Below, piece after piece: positions 28,464 to 36,600 of a DNA stretch of 64,000 bases (positions are counted from its first letter, which is position 1; each line of letters opens with the position of its first letter). The notes under the pieces were generated by a model, which worked only from the letters and a program-made list of their open reading frames with translations, had not been told where the DNA came from and searched no databases. Source of the stretch: Burkholderiales bacterium (GTDB lineage: Bacteria > Pseudomonadota > Gammaproteobacteria > Burkholderiales > Burkholderiaceae_E); NCBI GenBank assembly GCA_027487815.1, contig JAIYCW010000009.1, positions 1 through 64,000 on the forward strand. Direction: 5' to 3'. The translations under genes were made by a program, and so were the position numbers.

Positions 28464-29404
28464 GCCGGGTTGGTGTCCGGCCCGTGCGCAAGCTCGCGCA
28501 GCTCGGTTGAAGTAAAAGCATAGGGTGCCGAGCAGAAGTCGCATACCACTTCGGTGCTGGGCTTTTCCTGCGCCATACTTTCAAGCTCGCTAGCCCCAAG
28601 CGTTCGCAGCATCGAAGCTACTTTGTCTCGACTGCAGGTGCATTTGAATTGGCAGGGGTGATAACCACTAGCCTGCAACTCTTCTTGCCAGAACAGGCGA
28701 TGCAACACCTCAGGCGCGGGCAATTGCAGTAGCTCCTGGCTGGTGATCGTTTCGGCAAGCGAAAGCATGTGCTCCCAGGCGCGTTCTGACTCGGCTGGAT
28801 CAGCAAGACCCATCGGTGCATTTCCGCCAGTCAGGGGCATGCGCTGCAGCATCAAGCCCACTGCCCGATGCTCATCACAACTCAGCCAAAGCCGGGTTTC
28901 AAGCTGTTCGGAGCGCAGCATATAGGATTGCAAGATGGCACTGACGCTTTCGCCTTCAAGTTGAACCACCCCCTGATAGGGTTGCAACTGAATCGACTTT
29001 ACCCGGGGATCGAGAGTGACCACGCAGCGCCCCTGGCCGGACTGATTGACCAAACTGACAAAGTCGCTAGCCTCGGCTTGCTTAAGCCGTTCGGCATGAG
29101 GCTTCACCGTGGCCCTGAAATGGCCCTGGGCATCACATTCCACCACGAGCAAGCGCACTGGACCATCACCGTAAATCTGCAAGATCAGTTTGCCGTCAAA
29201 CTTCAGGGTGGATGCAAGCAACAGGCTTGCTGCCGTGAGCTCACCCAGGGCCATCAGCATCGCCTGATTGATCGGGTTGGGTTCGCCCAGGTTTTGGCGG
29301 CTACGTGCCTCGGTCCAAGCGGTATCCAGGCTGATGATTTCGCCGCGCACCAATCCTTGATGGGATATAAAGCGCTGCAGCGCATCGGTGGTTTCGATTT
29401 GCAT
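28460..29404 (-). CDS. hslO: Hsp33 redox-regulated chaperone
   Basis: The 314-residue cytoplasmic holdase becomes active on oxidation. The folded core includes [12 protein letters not shown] at the start and LMLQRMPL in the middle. The C-terminal zinc switch is complete: CTC (in [10 protein letters not shown]) and CDFC (in [10 protein letters not shown]), the four cysteines that bind zinc when reduced. Its start codon overlaps by one base with the stop of the upstream carbonic anhydrase-like gene, so they form a two-gene unit; its stop overlaps that of ftsB on the other strand. Confidence 0.97.
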   Translation of the reverse strand: MQIETTDALQRFISHQGLVRGEIISLDTAWTEARSRQNLGEPNPINQAMLMALGELTAASLLLASTLKFDGKLILQIYGDGPVRLLVVECDAQGHFRATVKPHAERLKQAEASDFVSLVNQSGQGRCVVTLDPRVKSIQLQPYQGVVQLEGESVSAILQSYMLRSEQLETRLWLSCDEHRAVGLMLQRMPLTGGNAPMGLADPAESERAWEHMLSLAETITSQELLQLPAPEVLHRLFWQEELQASGYHPCQFKCTCSRDKVASMLRTLGASELESMAQEKPSTEVVCDFCSAPYAFTSTELRELAHGPDTNPA

Positions 29405-29946
29405 CAGACCAATTTGGAGGTGTTGGGGAAAACTTCAAGGGTGCTGTTGAAGCGCCGCGCGTTTTCAACGTAGAACTGGGCGCCTAAGCGCATCCGCATG
29501 AGATCAGCCTCACCCAGCTCACGCACTACCTTACCCGGGGCGCCAAGCACAAGCGAGTTATCCGGAATCTCTTTGCCCTCGGTCACAATGGCTCCCGCCC
29601 CAATCAAGCAGTGCTTGCCGATTTTTGCCCCGTTGAGCACGACTGCCTGGATGCCGATCAGTGAGCCATCGCCAACAGTGCAGCCGTGCAACATGACTTG
29701 ATGGCCGACAGTAACGCCATTGCCAATCACTAGCGGATAACCGATATCCGTGTGCAGCACAGCACCTTCCTGAATACTGCTGCGCGCACCGATGTGAATC
29801 CATTCGTTGTCGCCGCGAATGACTGCGTTGAACCACACGCTGGCATCTTCATCCAGGCGCACTGAACCGATAACATGCGCTCCAGGAGCGATGTAACTAT
29901 TGACATGCAGATCGGGCTGACGATCGCCAAGGCGGTAAGCGGGCAT
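29404..29946 (-). CDS. gamma carbonic anhydrase-family (left-handed beta-helix) protein
   Basis: The 180-residue protein is made of hexapeptide repeats ([47 protein letters not shown]) forming a left-handed beta-helix trimer. Three histidines in the typical places ([14 protein letters not shown]) would bind the zinc. The family includes gamma carbonic anhydrases and the PaaY/YrdA thioesterases, so the activity is unsure. A longer frame to 30153 exists, but residues before ATG 29946 have no family similarity. Confidence 0.9.
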   Translation of the reverse strand: MPAYRLGDRQPDLHVNSYIAPGAHVIGSVRLDEDASVWFNAVIRGDNEWIHIGARSSIQEGAVLHTDIGYPLVIGNGVTVGHQVMLHGCTVGDGSLIGIQAVVLNGAKIGKHCLIGAGAIVTEGKEIPDNSLVLGAPGKVVRELGEADLMRMRLGAQFYVENARRFNSTLEVFPNTSKLV

Positions 29947-29980
29947 GGATAGACTCGAAAGAAAAAGGGAAGGCAAGACG

Positions 29981-30916
29981 ATGAAACCCTCAAGGATACC
30001 GAATTCCACCCGGCTCAACCTGGCGCGCTTTGACCTGCAATCGCTACGCCTGGTCGTGCTGGTGGCACAGCACGGTTCGTTGAGCGTGGCGGCGCAGCAT
30101 ATGCCTTTGGCATTGGCCGCCGCAAGTCGACGCCTGCGTGAGCTTGAATCCACGCTCGGTCAGCCGCTTTTTGTTCGGCGCAGCCATGGTATGCAGACGA
30201 GCGATGCCGGCGAACTGGTAGTGCGTCATGCTTGCGAGGTGTTGCACAGCCTGGATATGCTGGGCGACTCGCTTAAGGATATCGAGCATGGCGTGACGCG
30301 CCATATTCGCTTGTGTGCAAGTTCGGCGGCGATCGTGCAGTTTTTGCCCCCGCTGATTGCCCGCTTTGAGGCTGAGAATCCACAGGTGCGCATTGAGCTC
30401 GAAGAACAGGTGTCTGACGTGGTCGTGCTGCACTTGCGCCAGGGCCGGGCAGACGTTGGGGTGTTTGCCTCGGGCGCCGCGGAGGAAGGCTTGCTCTGTG
30501 AATCATTGCGACAAGATGAGTTGGTGGTGGTGCTGCCCAACAAGCATCGATTGGCGCGCTCAAAAGCCGCGCTTGTTTTTGCTGATTTGCTTGACGAACC
30601 CTGGGTGAGTTTAAGTGCTGGAGCTGCGCTTCTGAATGTGCAGGTCCAGGCCGCAGCCAGGCTGAATGCAACGCTGAAGATCCGCATGCAAGTGCGCAGC
30701 TTTGATGCGATGGCGCAGTTGATCGCGGCGGGCTTGGGCATTGGGCTGATGCCGCGCCTTGCAGTGCAGCCAATGCTCAAAGAGCGAATGGTCGCAGCCC
30801 GTCCGTTGAAGGAGCTTTGGGCCAAACGCCAGCTTTGGGTCGCTACCCGACCAGAAACCAGCGACCCCTCGGTGAGTGCTTTTATAGCGTCTCTACGGCA
30901 GCCGAAACCAGTCTGA
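29981..30916 (+). CDS. LysR-family transcriptional regulator
   Basis: The protein has 311 residues from ATG 29981, chosen for the GGGAAGG site upstream; an in-frame ATG at 29945 is possible. The N-terminal winged helix spans about 20-80: [56 protein letters not shown]. The effector-binding domain follows ([34 protein letters not shown]). It probably controls the CaiB/HMG-lyase operon that begins 76 bases downstream on the same strand; that is inference from position. Confidence 0.92.
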   Translation: MKPSRIPNSTRLNLARFDLQSLRLVVLVAQHGSLSVAAQHMPLALAAASRRLRELESTLGQPLFVRRSHGMQTSDAGELVVRHACEVLHSLDMLGDSLKDIEHGVTRHIRLCASSAAIVQFLPPLIARFEAENPQVRIELEEQVSDVVVLHLRQGRADVGVFASGAAEEGLLCESLRQDELVVVLPNKHRLARSKAALVFADLLDEPWVSLSAGAALLNVQVQAAARLNATLKIRMQVRSFDAMAQLIAAGLGIGLMPRLAVQPMLKERMVAARPLKELWAKRQLWVATRPETSDPSVSAFIASLRQPKPV

Positions 30917-30992
30917 TGATTTCGCAGATTGCGAAATCACTAATGCCTACTTGGGAATGGACAGCGCTTGGGCTGGCGGCGATCATGGCGCC

Positions 30993-32201
30993 ATGGAACA
31001 AGCGCTGCAAGGACTGAAAGTTATCGAGCTTGGGCAACTGATCGCCGGGCCATTTGCTGCAAAGACACTTGCAGATTTTGGAGCTGACGTCGTCAAGATC
31101 GAGCCTCCGCAAAGTGGCGATCCGCTGCGGCAGTGGCGCATGATGCGCGATGGCACCTCCGTGTGGTGGCAGGTACAAAGCCGCAACAAGCGCTCGGTAG
31201 CGCTCGATTTGCGCACCGAGCAAGGCCAGGAGATTGTGCGAGCCTTGTGCCTTGAAGCCGATGTCCTGATTGAGAATTTTCGCCCCGGGGCACTGGAGGG
31301 CTGGGGACTGGATCCTGAGGTGTTGTTACAGGCCAATCCAGCCTTGATCGTCTTGCGAATCAGCGGTTATGGGCAAACCGGGCCGTATCGCGATAAGCCT
31401 GGTTTTGGGGTGGTCGCCGAAGCGATGGGCGGCTTGCGCCACCTGACCGCCGAGCCGGGCCGCGTGCCTGTGCGCGTTGGGGTGAGTATTGGCGACACTC
31501 TAGCCGGGTTGCATGGAGTGATTGGCGTTTTGCTTGCCCTCCAGGCCCGGCGTGCCTCGGTTAGTGAGGCGGCTCCGCGAGGGCTCGGCCAGGTCATTGA
31601 CACCGCGCTTTATGAGGCGGTCTTTAACTGCATGGAAAGCCTGCTGCCTGAGTTCAGTGCCTTCGGTGCAGTGCGCCAAGCTGCGGGCAGCGCGTTGCCG
31701 GGCATTGCGCCCAGCAACGCCTATCGTTGCGCCGATGGCGGATACGCACTGATTGCTGGCAATGGCGATAGCATCTTCAAACGACTCATGGTGTGTATTG
31801 GCCGGGCTGATTGGGCCGACGATCCAGCGCTTGCAGGCAATGCTGGGCGCGTCGCCGAGGTTGAGCGCATAGATGCAGCCATTGGCCAATGGACCCAAAA
31901 TCTGACGGTAACCGAGGTGCTTCAAGCGTTGGATGATGCGGCTGTGCCAGCCGGTCGCATCTACACGATTGAGGATATTGCAAACGATCCTCACTACCAG
32001 GCCCGCGAGATGTTACGAAGCATTCAAGTGCAAGGGGCTCCCTTGTTGGTGCCGGGGGTCGTCCCGAAGCTCTCGCGTACCCCAGGCGTTCAACGCAGTC
32101 TGGCCCCTGCGCTCGGTGAGCACACCGATGAAGTGTTGCGAGCGCTTAAGTTGAGCGAAGAACAAATTTCCGGACTACGAGCTGCAGGAGTGGTGCGATG
32201 A
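30993..32201 (+). CDS. CaiB/BaiF family III CoA-transferase
   Basis: The enzyme has 402 residues. It shows the family opening LKVIELGQLIAGPFAAKTLADFGADVVKIEPP, with the LRTEQG...LIENFRPG block, and the mid-protein GFGVVAEAMGGLRHLT. The catalytic aspartate is in the region of QVIDTALYEAVF. It moves CoA between two carboxylic acids. A TTG at 30951 could extend it, but similarity starts at ATG 30993. The next gene overlaps its stop by four bases. With an HMG-CoA lyase-type enzyme next door, the acceptor may be a branched hydroxy-dicarboxylate. Confidence 0.92.
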   Translation: MEQALQGLKVIELGQLIAGPFAAKTLADFGADVVKIEPPQSGDPLRQWRMMRDGTSVWWQVQSRNKRSVALDLRTEQGQEIVRALCLEADVLIENFRPGALEGWGLDPEVLLQANPALIVLRISGYGQTGPYRDKPGFGVVAEAMGGLRHLTAEPGRVPVRVGVSIGDTLAGLHGVIGVLLALQARRASVSEAAPRGLGQVIDTALYEAVFNCMESLLPEFSAFGAVRQAAGSALPGIAPSNAYRCADGGYALIAGNGDSIFKRLMVCIGRADWADDPALAGNAGRVAEVERIDAAIGQWTQNLTVTEVLQALDDAAVPAGRIYTIEDIANDPHYQAREMLRSIQVQGAPLLVPGVVPKLSRTPGVQRSLAPALGEHTDEVLRALKLSEEQISGLRAAGVVR

Positions 32202-33124
32202 GCCAACCCCGTGTGTATATCCATGAGGTGGTGACACGTGATGGATTCCAGATGGAACGGGTGTTTATCCCCACGCCAGCGAAGATCGATCTGATCAACC
32301 GGCTCAGTCGATGTGGTTTCGCAAAAATCGAAGTCACTTCATTCACATCGCCCAAAGCCATACCAATGCTGCGCGATGCCGAGTTGGTGATGGGCGGCAT
32401 CGAGCGGGTTCCTGGTGTGGTTTACACCGTGTTGGTGCCCAATTTGCGAGGTGCGGAGCGAGCCTTGGATGTTGGGGCCGATGAGATGAATCTCGTGATG
32501 TCAGTTTCCGAGTCTCATAACCGCAGTAATCTGAAGATGGGGCGTGAGGCGAGCTTTGAGGCGCTGTCCAAGGTAATAGCTTTTGCGGGGCGAAGGGTGC
32601 CGATCACCATTTCCTTATCCTGCAGTTTCGGCTGTCCCATGGAGGGGACAGTACCGATTGCCGAAGTGCTGGGCTGGGCTGGAAGATTTATTGGATTGGG
32701 TGTCTCAGGCATTACCCTGTGTGACACCACGGGGATGGCACACCCGGCTCAGGTCGCTCTGCTTGCCCAGGCCGCACTCACCCTGAATCGTTCGCCCGAG
32801 TTTGAATGGACCATGCATTTCCACAACACCCGGGGCATGGGTTTGGCCAATACCCTGAGCGCTGTGCAACAGGGCATCGTGCGTTTTGACAGTGCCATGG
32901 GTGGCTTGGGTGGTTGCCCCTATGCGCCTGGAGCAACCGGCAATATCTGCACGGAGGACACGGTTCATATGCTTGAAGCGATGGGTCTCGACACCGGGGT
33001 AAGGCTCGACGGCCTACTCACTTTGGCCCGGGAGCTGCCGGCGCTGGTGGGTCATGAAGTGCCGGGCCAGCTCATTAAGGCCGGACGTATTACTGACCTG
33101 CATCCCATGGAGCACTTGTCATGA
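32198..33124 (+). CDS. hydroxymethylglutaryl-CoA lyase family enzyme
   Basis: This 308-residue TIM-barrel lyase cleaves a 3-hydroxy-3-methyl-acyl-CoA to acetyl-CoA and a keto product. Landmarks are VVTRDGFQMERVFIPT (metal-binding Asp), TISLSCSFGCPMEG, GITLCDTTGMAHP, MHFHNTRGMGLAN and the signature GGLGGCPYAPGATGNICTED with the active-site cysteine. Family members also act on other hydroxyacyl-CoAs such as citramalyl-CoA. Coupled by ATGA overlaps to the CaiB gene upstream and the VOC gene downstream. Confidence 0.93.
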   Translation: MSQPRVYIHEVVTRDGFQMERVFIPTPAKIDLINRLSRCGFAKIEVTSFTSPKAIPMLRDAELVMGGIERVPGVVYTVLVPNLRGAERALDVGADEMNLVMSVSESHNRSNLKMGREASFEALSKVIAFAGRRVPITISLSCSFGCPMEGTVPIAEVLGWAGRFIGLGVSGITLCDTTGMAHPAQVALLAQAALTLNRSPEFEWTMHFHNTRGMGLANTLSAVQQGIVRFDSAMGGLGGCPYAPGATGNICTEDTVHMLEAMGLDTGVRLDGLLTLARELPALVGHEVPGQLIKAGRITDLHPMEHLS

Positions 33125-33513
33125 TTGATCATCTGGATCACCTGGTCTTGACCACCATCGATGAGCAAGCCTGCATCGATTTTTATACTCGGGTGATGGG
33201 TATGACCCTTGAAACTTTCGTTGGGGGCACGCCGCCTGCTCCTCGCAAGGCATTCAGGTTTGGTGAGCAAAAAATCAATCTCCATTTGCGTGGCAAAGAG
33301 CTTGAGCCCAAAGCGCATACGCCTGTGCCGGGCGCATTGGATCTGTGCTTCATAGCGAGCATGCCTCTGGATGTGGTGATTGCTCGCCTGGGTGAGCACG
33401 GTTGGCCAATCATCGAGGGCCCGGTGCAACGTACAGGAGCCACCGGGAAAATCCGCTCGGTGTATGTGCGCGACCCCGATTTGAACCTGATTGAAATTTC
33501 CGAACTTCTATAA
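33121..33513 (+). CDS. VOC family (glyoxalase-like) protein
   Basis: The protein has 130 residues. Module one opens HLDHLVLTTIDEQACIDFYTRVMGM and module two ends SVYVRDPDLNLIEISELL, so both His and Glu ligand positions of the vicinal oxygen chelate fold are present. Similar proteins in the family act as epimerases, isomerases or dioxygenases. Being coupled (ATGA, 33121-33124) to the lyase gene, it may isomerise the CoA thioester or its product. Confidence 0.88.
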   Translation: MIDHLDHLVLTTIDEQACIDFYTRVMGMTLETFVGGTPPAPRKAFRFGEQKINLHLRGKELEPKAHTPVPGALDLCFIASMPLDVVIARLGEHGWPIIEGPVQRTGATGKIRSVYVRDPDLNLIEISELL

Positions 33514-33533
33514 AAACTCCTGGAGACACCGAG

Positions 33534-34526
33534 ATGAAACGACGTGAACATTTGCAGTGGCTGGCTGGCGGAGCACTGGCTGCGGGATCGCCTGGCCTGT
33601 TTGCCCAAACTGCAGGCTCAAGCGGGCGTTATCCGCAGCGCCCGATTACCCTAATCGTGCCCACCGCGCCGGGTGGAACTACGGATTTCACAGCGCGTCT
33701 GATTGCCGAGCCTTTGAGCCGAGTCTTGGGGCAACCTGTTGTGGTGGATAACAAGCCTGGTGCATCGGGCAATATCGGCAATCAGTCGGTCGCCCGGGCC
33801 AAGCCCGATGGCTATACCTTGCTCGTCTCCTATAGTGGCTACCACGTTGGCAACCCCCATTTGTTCAAGCAGGCGGGATGGGATCCGATCAAGGATTTTG
33901 CTCCGGTGGCCATGCTCACTCGCGCACCGCAAGTGATCGCATTGAGTCCCAAGATCCCCGCCAATAGTGTGGCCGAGCTGGTGAAATTCGCTAAAGCCAA
34001 TCCCGGAAAACTTAACTATGCCTCCTCCGGCATCGGCTCGATCCAACATATCGCGGGTGAGCTTTTCAAGCAGCTGACCGGCACATTCATCACACACATC
34101 CCCTACCGGGGCTCGGGGCCGGCGGTGCAGGATTTGATGGCTGGCAACGTGGATATGTTTATCACCACGCCTGCGGGGGTGGTTGGTCAGGTGCAGGGGG
34201 GGCGGCTCAAGGCGGTTGCGGTGACCAGTGCTCAGCGCCTGACTTCCCTGCCCACTGTTCCAACAGCTACCGAGGCAGGGCTTAGAGGCTACGACCTTGA
34301 TTCCTGGTTTGCTTTATATGCTCCTGCAGGAACACCCGCCGAGATCGTGAACCAGATCAATCAGGAAGTGAACAAGATCCTGGTGCAAGGTGATATTCGC
34401 AAGAAGGCCGATGATTCCGGCACCGGGGTTCAAACCATGACGCCAGCGCAGTTGGGCGAGTTCACCCGCAAAGAACTGGAGTACTGGGGTAACGTCATCA
34501 ATAAATCCAAGATCACGGTCGAGTAG
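33534..34526 (+). CDS. Bug/TctC-family periplasmic solute-binding protein
   Basis: This 330-residue receptor has a signal peptide (KRREHLQWLAGGALAAGSPGLFAQ) and the two-lobe Bug fold: YPQRPITLIVPTAPGGTTDFTARLIA, NKPGASGNIGNQSVARAKPDGYT, YASSGIGSIQHIAGELF. It probably captures the carboxylate used by the CoA-transferase and lyase upstream; it starts 20 bases after the VOC gene with a CTGGAG site. It differs clearly from the Bug protein at 15892, so they are not a recent duplication. No TctAB membrane genes are nearby. Confidence 0.92.
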   Translation: MKRREHLQWLAGGALAAGSPGLFAQTAGSSGRYPQRPITLIVPTAPGGTTDFTARLIAEPLSRVLGQPVVVDNKPGASGNIGNQSVARAKPDGYTLLVSYSGYHVGNPHLFKQAGWDPIKDFAPVAMLTRAPQVIALSPKIPANSVAELVKFAKANPGKLNYASSGIGSIQHIAGELFKQLTGTFITHIPYRGSGPAVQDLMAGNVDMFITTPAGVVGQVQGGRLKAVAVTSAQRLTSLPTVPTATEAGLRGYDLDSWFALYAPAGTPAEIVNQINQEVNKILVQGDIRKKADDSGTGVQTMTPAQLGEFTRKELEYWGNVINKSKITVE

Positions 34527-34588
34527 GTGTTCCTGATATCCCTTGCCGGTATCATTGCGGCGATTCCAATCATTTCCAGGATTGCCCC

Positions 34589-35758
34589 ATGAGCGCACGT
34601 CAATTTGATCTTTTGGTGTTCGGAGCGACCGGCTTCACAGGTAGGCTGGTAGTTGAGTACCTATTGCAGCATTTGGGTGGGGGAACCACTCTACGTTGGG
34701 GTATGGTTGGACGCAGCGCCGAAAAACTCGATGCGCTGGCGGTTGAGCTCGGTGTACCAGCGAGTGTGGGTCGAGTTGTGGCCGATGCAGCTGATGTGAG
34801 CGGTTTAAATGCTGTGGTGGCTTCAACCCGTGTCATGTTGACCACGGTTGGCCCCTATCAACTGTATGGTGAGCCACTGGTGGCCGCTTGTGCTGCATTG
34901 GGCACCGACTATGTGGATCTATGTGGCGAGCCCGCATGGATGCGATTCATGATTGACCGGTACGAAGCCCAGGCCAAAGCCAGCGGGGCACGAATCGTAT
35001 TTTCCTGCGGCTTTGACTCGATACCGTTCGATCTCGGGGTGTGGGCCCTGCAGAATAACTATCGGGCGAAATATGGTCAGCCGAGTGCGCGAATCAAGGG
35101 GCGTGTGCGCAAGATGAAGGGCACGTTTTCCGGCGGCACGGCTGCAAGTCTAAAGGCGACGATGGCTGCGGCCAGTGATCCCCAAGTGCTTGCTTTGCTG
35201 CGTGACCCATTTTCACTGACACCAGGGTTTAGTGGCCCGGCTCAACCGAGCGGCAGCAAGCCCGCCTTTGACGAGAAGCTCAATAGCTGGGCGGCTCCGT
35301 TTGTAATGGCCGCCATCAACACGCGCAATATTCACCGCAGCAACGCGTTGCTTGGGCATGCCTATGGCACTGATTTTGTGTATGACGAGATGTTGCTGAC
35401 CGGGCCAGGGGACAAGGGCGAAGCCATGGCCAAGGCGGTGGCCGCAGATAAGTCGCTGGGTAGCGACGATGGACCTAAACCAGGTGAGGGGCCTTCACGC
35501 GAAGAGCGCGAAACTGGCTTTTATGACGTGTTGTTTATCGCTGAGACGCCTGAAGGCGGAATGCTGACCATGGCGGTTGCCGGGGATCGTGATCCCGGGT
35601 ATGGGTCGACCTCGAAGATGATTGCTCAATCCGCTTTATGCTTGCTCGATGCCGCCCAGTGCCCAGCCGGCGGGATTTGGACGCCCGCTGCGGCTTTTGG
35701 ACAAACCCTGCTTAATCGCCTGGAGGCACATGCCGGCCTGAGCTTCAAGGCTGGTTAG
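34589..35758 (+). CDS. saccharopine dehydrogenase-like (trans-acting enoyl reductase-type) oxidoreductase
   Basis: The 389-residue protein has a Rossmann N-terminus FDLLVFGATGFTGRLVVEYLLQH (about 6-28) and a conserved VMLTTVGPYQLYGEPLVAACAALGTDYVDLCGEP. These blocks define saccharopine dehydrogenase-like proteins, whose studied relatives include mycobacterial trans-acting enoyl reductases. The substrate is not known here. It is separated by 62 bases from the Bug gene and converges on the SDR at 35775. Confidence 0.87.
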   Translation: MSARQFDLLVFGATGFTGRLVVEYLLQHLGGGTTLRWGMVGRSAEKLDALAVELGVPASVGRVVADAADVSGLNAVVASTRVMLTTVGPYQLYGEPLVAACAALGTDYVDLCGEPAWMRFMIDRYEAQAKASGARIVFSCGFDSIPFDLGVWALQNNYRAKYGQPSARIKGRVRKMKGTFSGGTAASLKATMAAASDPQVLALLRDPFSLTPGFSGPAQPSGSKPAFDEKLNSWAAPFVMAAINTRNIHRSNALLGHAYGTDFVYDEMLLTGPGDKGEAMAKAVAADKSLGSDDGPKPGEGPSREERETGFYDVLFIAETPEGGMLTMAVAGDRDPGYGSTSKMIAQSALCLLDAAQCPAGGIWTPAAAFGQTLLNRLEAHAGLSFKAG

Positions 35759-35774
35759 AGGTAACCAAGGCTCG

Positions 35775-36557
35775 CTAAGCCTCGCGAACGTCTGCAATGG
35801 TGGTTGAGCCGAAGTCTTCACGATCCAGATAGCTCAAGACCTTGCGCGCTGCGGTTTCCGGGCTATCGAGTTGGCCCTGCGCTTTCATGGTGGCAAATCG
35901 CTCCTGATTGACGAAGCGTGCAGGGTCGGCACTACGCAACTGAACCTGCATGTCGGTATCAATGACACCTGGGGCGAGCGACACTACTGCGGCAGGGTTT
36001 GGACAATGGGCTCCGACGACTTGTTCGAGTGCAATGGTGCGTGCGAGGTGATCCATGCCGGCTTTGATTGCGCAATACGATGCGTTGCCGGCCATGGCAA
36101 ATCGACCTAATCCCGAGCTGATAAACAGCAATTTGCGCCTGGCCTGCCAGGCATGAGTGCTGGCCAGAAACGCATCACTGAGCACTAAAGGCGCTTCAAG
36201 CCCAACCCGAAGCGCCGCTTGCAAGGATGACCAGCGCTCATCCATTGATGCATCTTGAGCTTCCGAAAGGGGCAAGCCCAGGGCAGCGGGCTCGGCGAGC
36301 AACGCGGCGTTGTGAATCATGGAAATTGAGCTTGGCTCTGCGCTTGAGACACCTGGAAGCCACGCCTGCAGACGTTGTGCAATTGGGTTCGGGTCGGTCA
36401 GATCACATGCCCAATGGGTGTGAGTTTCGGATAACCGAGGCATGGATGACCGGGCCATGGTGAGCAATATCAAGCCGCTGCGTTTGGCGAGTTGATGAGC
36501 CATGGCCAAACCCAGGCCACGCGACGCCCCGGTAAGAATAACAAGTGAAAAGTTCAT
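35775..36557 (-). CDS. SDR-family oxidoreductase (sepiapterin reductase-like)
   Basis: The 260-residue dehydrogenase has LVILTGASRGLGLAMAHQLAKR at the start, NAALLAE, FISSGLGRFAMAGNASYCAIKAGMDHLARTIALE with the catalytic Ser, Tyr and Lys, and LAPGVIDTDMQ. Overall layout recalls sepiapterin reductase and benzil reductase types. Its start at 36557 is 43 bases from the divergent diguanylate cyclase gene. Confidence 0.9.
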   Translation of the reverse strand: MNFSLVILTGASRGLGLAMAHQLAKRSGLILLTMARSSMPRLSETHTHWACDLTDPNPIAQRLQAWLPGVSSAEPSSISMIHNAALLAEPAALGLPLSEAQDASMDERWSSLQAALRVGLEAPLVLSDAFLASTHAWQARRKLLFISSGLGRFAMAGNASYCAIKAGMDHLARTIALEQVVGAHCPNPAAVVSLAPGVIDTDMQVQLRSADPARFVNQERFATMKAQGQLDSPETAARKVLSYLDREDFGSTTIADVREA

Positions 36558-36600
36558 AGGCCAAGCTTAGCATCGTTACGCTAGTGCTACGGGCCGACTG

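Noticed and set aside
35752-35767. Hairpin TGGTTA/TAACCA between the convergent genes ending at 35758 and 35775
   Set aside because: Six base pairs, no T run on either side and overlapping a stop codon; too weak to call a terminator.
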